Below, in pieces: positions 63,389 through 64,000 of a stretch of 64,000 nucleotides of DNA (its first letter is position 1; every line of letters begins with the position of its first letter). A program made the position numbers and the translations under genes. The notes beneath the pieces were generated by a model. It was not told the DNA's origin, made no database searches, and saw only the letters and a program-made list of their open reading frames with translations. Source of the stretch: Lachnospiraceae bacterium. Lineage in GTDB: Bacteria > Bacillota > Clostridia > Lachnospirales > Lachnospiraceae. The stretch lies in the NCBI GenBank assembly GCA_003507655.1, contig DNUZ01000023.1, positions 113,867 through 177,866 on the forward strand, given 5' to 3'.

Positions 63389-63417
63389 TTGATGTTTTCG
63401 ACATTTTATGAGAAAAT
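63389..63417 (+). promoter_or_regulatory. Promoter with embedded Spo0A box before the GGGtGRT gene
   Basis: TTGATG (63389-63394), a 17-bp spacer and GAAAAT (63412-63417). TTCGACA (63397-63403), the complement of a perfect 0A box, lies in the spacer. Confidence 0.5.
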
Positions 63418-63482
63418 AACTACATCAGTGTGTTAAGAATTTAACGCAACTACAATTTCATCCAATCGAAAGGAGTCTTAAA

Positions 63483-64000
63483 ATGATTTACACACAGGAA
63501 GTTCAAAACATGTGTCCGGTTGCTAAAGGTGCAAAACACGAACCGGCTCCAATCCCAGAAGAAGGCAAATGGGTACACTCCAAAAAAATCGAAGATATTT
63601 CAGGTTTTACACACGGTGTAGGCTGGTGTGCTCCACAGCAGGGTGCCTGCAAACTTTCATTAAACGTAAAGAATGGTATTATTGAGGAAGCATTAGTTGA
63701 GACTATCGGATGCTCCGGTATGACACACTCCGCAGCTATGGCAGCAGAGATTTTACAGGGCAAGACAATTTTAGAGGCATTAAATACAGACCTTGTATGT
63801 GATGCAATCAATACTGCAATGAGAGAATTATTCTTACAGATTGTATACGGACGTACACAGAGTGCATTCTCTGATGACGGACTTGCAATCGGTGCAGGAT
63901 TAGAGGACTTAGGAAAAGGACTTCGTTCTCAGGTTGGTACTATGTACGCAACAAAAGAAAAAGGTGTTCGTTACTTAGAGATGGCAGAAGGCTATGTAAC
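63483..64000 (+). CDS. GGGtGRT-type iron-sulfur scaffold-like protein, N-terminal part
   Basis: The gene is cut by the right edge of the window after 172 codons. AAAGGAG precedes the ATG. The protein begins MIYTQEVQNMCPVAKGAKH and continues with SGFTHGVGWCAPQQGACKLSL and IGCSGMTHSAAMAAEIL, a cysteine pattern like the NifU/IscU scaffold fold. This matches the family usually named GGGtGRT protein in Lachnospiraceae, linked to iron-sulfur clusters with no settled function. In related genomes a second small partner gene often follows; it would lie outside this window. Confidence 0.85.
   Translation, partial: MIYTQEVQNMCPVAKGAKHEPAPIPEEGKWVHSKKIEDISGFTHGVGWCAPQQGACKLSLNVKNGIIEEALVETIGCSGMTHSAAMAAEILQGKTILEALNTDLVCDAINTAMRELFLQIVYGRTQSAFSDDGLAIGAGLEDLGKGLRSQVGTMYATKEKGVRYLEMAEGYV

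Overview
The window looks like a chromosomal segment of a Lachnospiraceae bacterium of the Roseburia/Agathobacter (Eubacterium rectale) type. Evidence: low-to-moderate GC, consensus sigma-A promoters and strong AGGAGG ribosome sites, a T-box on thrS, sporulation genes (spo0A, spoIVB, a Spo0E-like phosphatase), two class B penicillin-binding proteins in the division cluster, and a GGGtGRT iron-sulfur protein. I cannot fix the species from sequence alone. No prophage, integron, CRISPR array or intact insertion sequence was seen.

Layout. 1-8.6 kb: DegV-family C-terminus, hybrid-cluster protein, MATE exporter with divergent LysR regulator, purA, a small membrane protein, a PAS/HD-GYP phosphodiesterase and a SEC-C protein. 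8.6-13.8 kb: threonine T-box leader and thrS (separated by two long palindromes), a DUF1540 protein, a zinc-dependent phospholipase C-like protein, lgt and a 52-residue Spo0E-like gene. 13.8-25.4 kb: division and cell-wall (dcw) cluster mraZ-rsmH-ftsL-pbp-pbp-mraY-murD-ftsW-ftsQ-ftsZ with a four-box MraZ operator; ftsA, murG, murC and murB are absent from it. 25.8-27.4 kb: larB and a larC lacking its C-terminal part. 27.9-38.1 kb: Asp23, nusB, xseAB, ispA, dxs, tlyA, nadK, argR, recN, spoIVB, mostly with overlapping or near-overlapping genes. 38.1-42.4 kb: a Fic protein and a chemotaxis receptor lie between spoIVB and spo0A. 42.4-53.4 kb: glgA, a DUF5688 gene, the potABCD operon with an XRE-cupin regulator, tRNA-Thr, a phosphopantetheinyl transferase, a lipoprotein and a two-gene ABC importer. 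53.5-64 kb: M15 peptidase, queH, argH, asd, a degenerate AAA/DUF234 protein, topoisomerase III, a hexapeptide acyltransferase, a threonine aldolase-like enzyme and the truncated GGGtGRT gene.

How the genes work together. Cell-wall synthesis and division are linked through the MraZ-controlled cluster. dxs and ispA make isoprenoid precursors for the lipid carrier used by MraY. Spo0A, SpoIVB and the Spo0E-like protein belong to the sporulation pathway, and Spo0A-box-like sites lie in front of spo0A, asd and the GGGtGRT gene. The T-box on thrS and the tRNA-Thr at 50.1 kb match each other at the discriminator base.

Most unusual content. Three intergenic elements of about 155 nt (8978-9136, 27427-27579, 49425-49581) share a conserved inner hairpin core, but each carries a different outer stem that is still base-paired, and the core shows compensatory changes. 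This is the pattern of a structured RNA or a hairpin-based mobile element. Four further long imperfect palindromes occupy the same intergenic spaces. Other points include a LysR gene that is probably leaderless, inverted repeats that straddle promoters and could hide ribosome sites from read-through transcripts, a 53-bp tandem operator before fic, and an ATPase-like protein without a recognisable P-loop.
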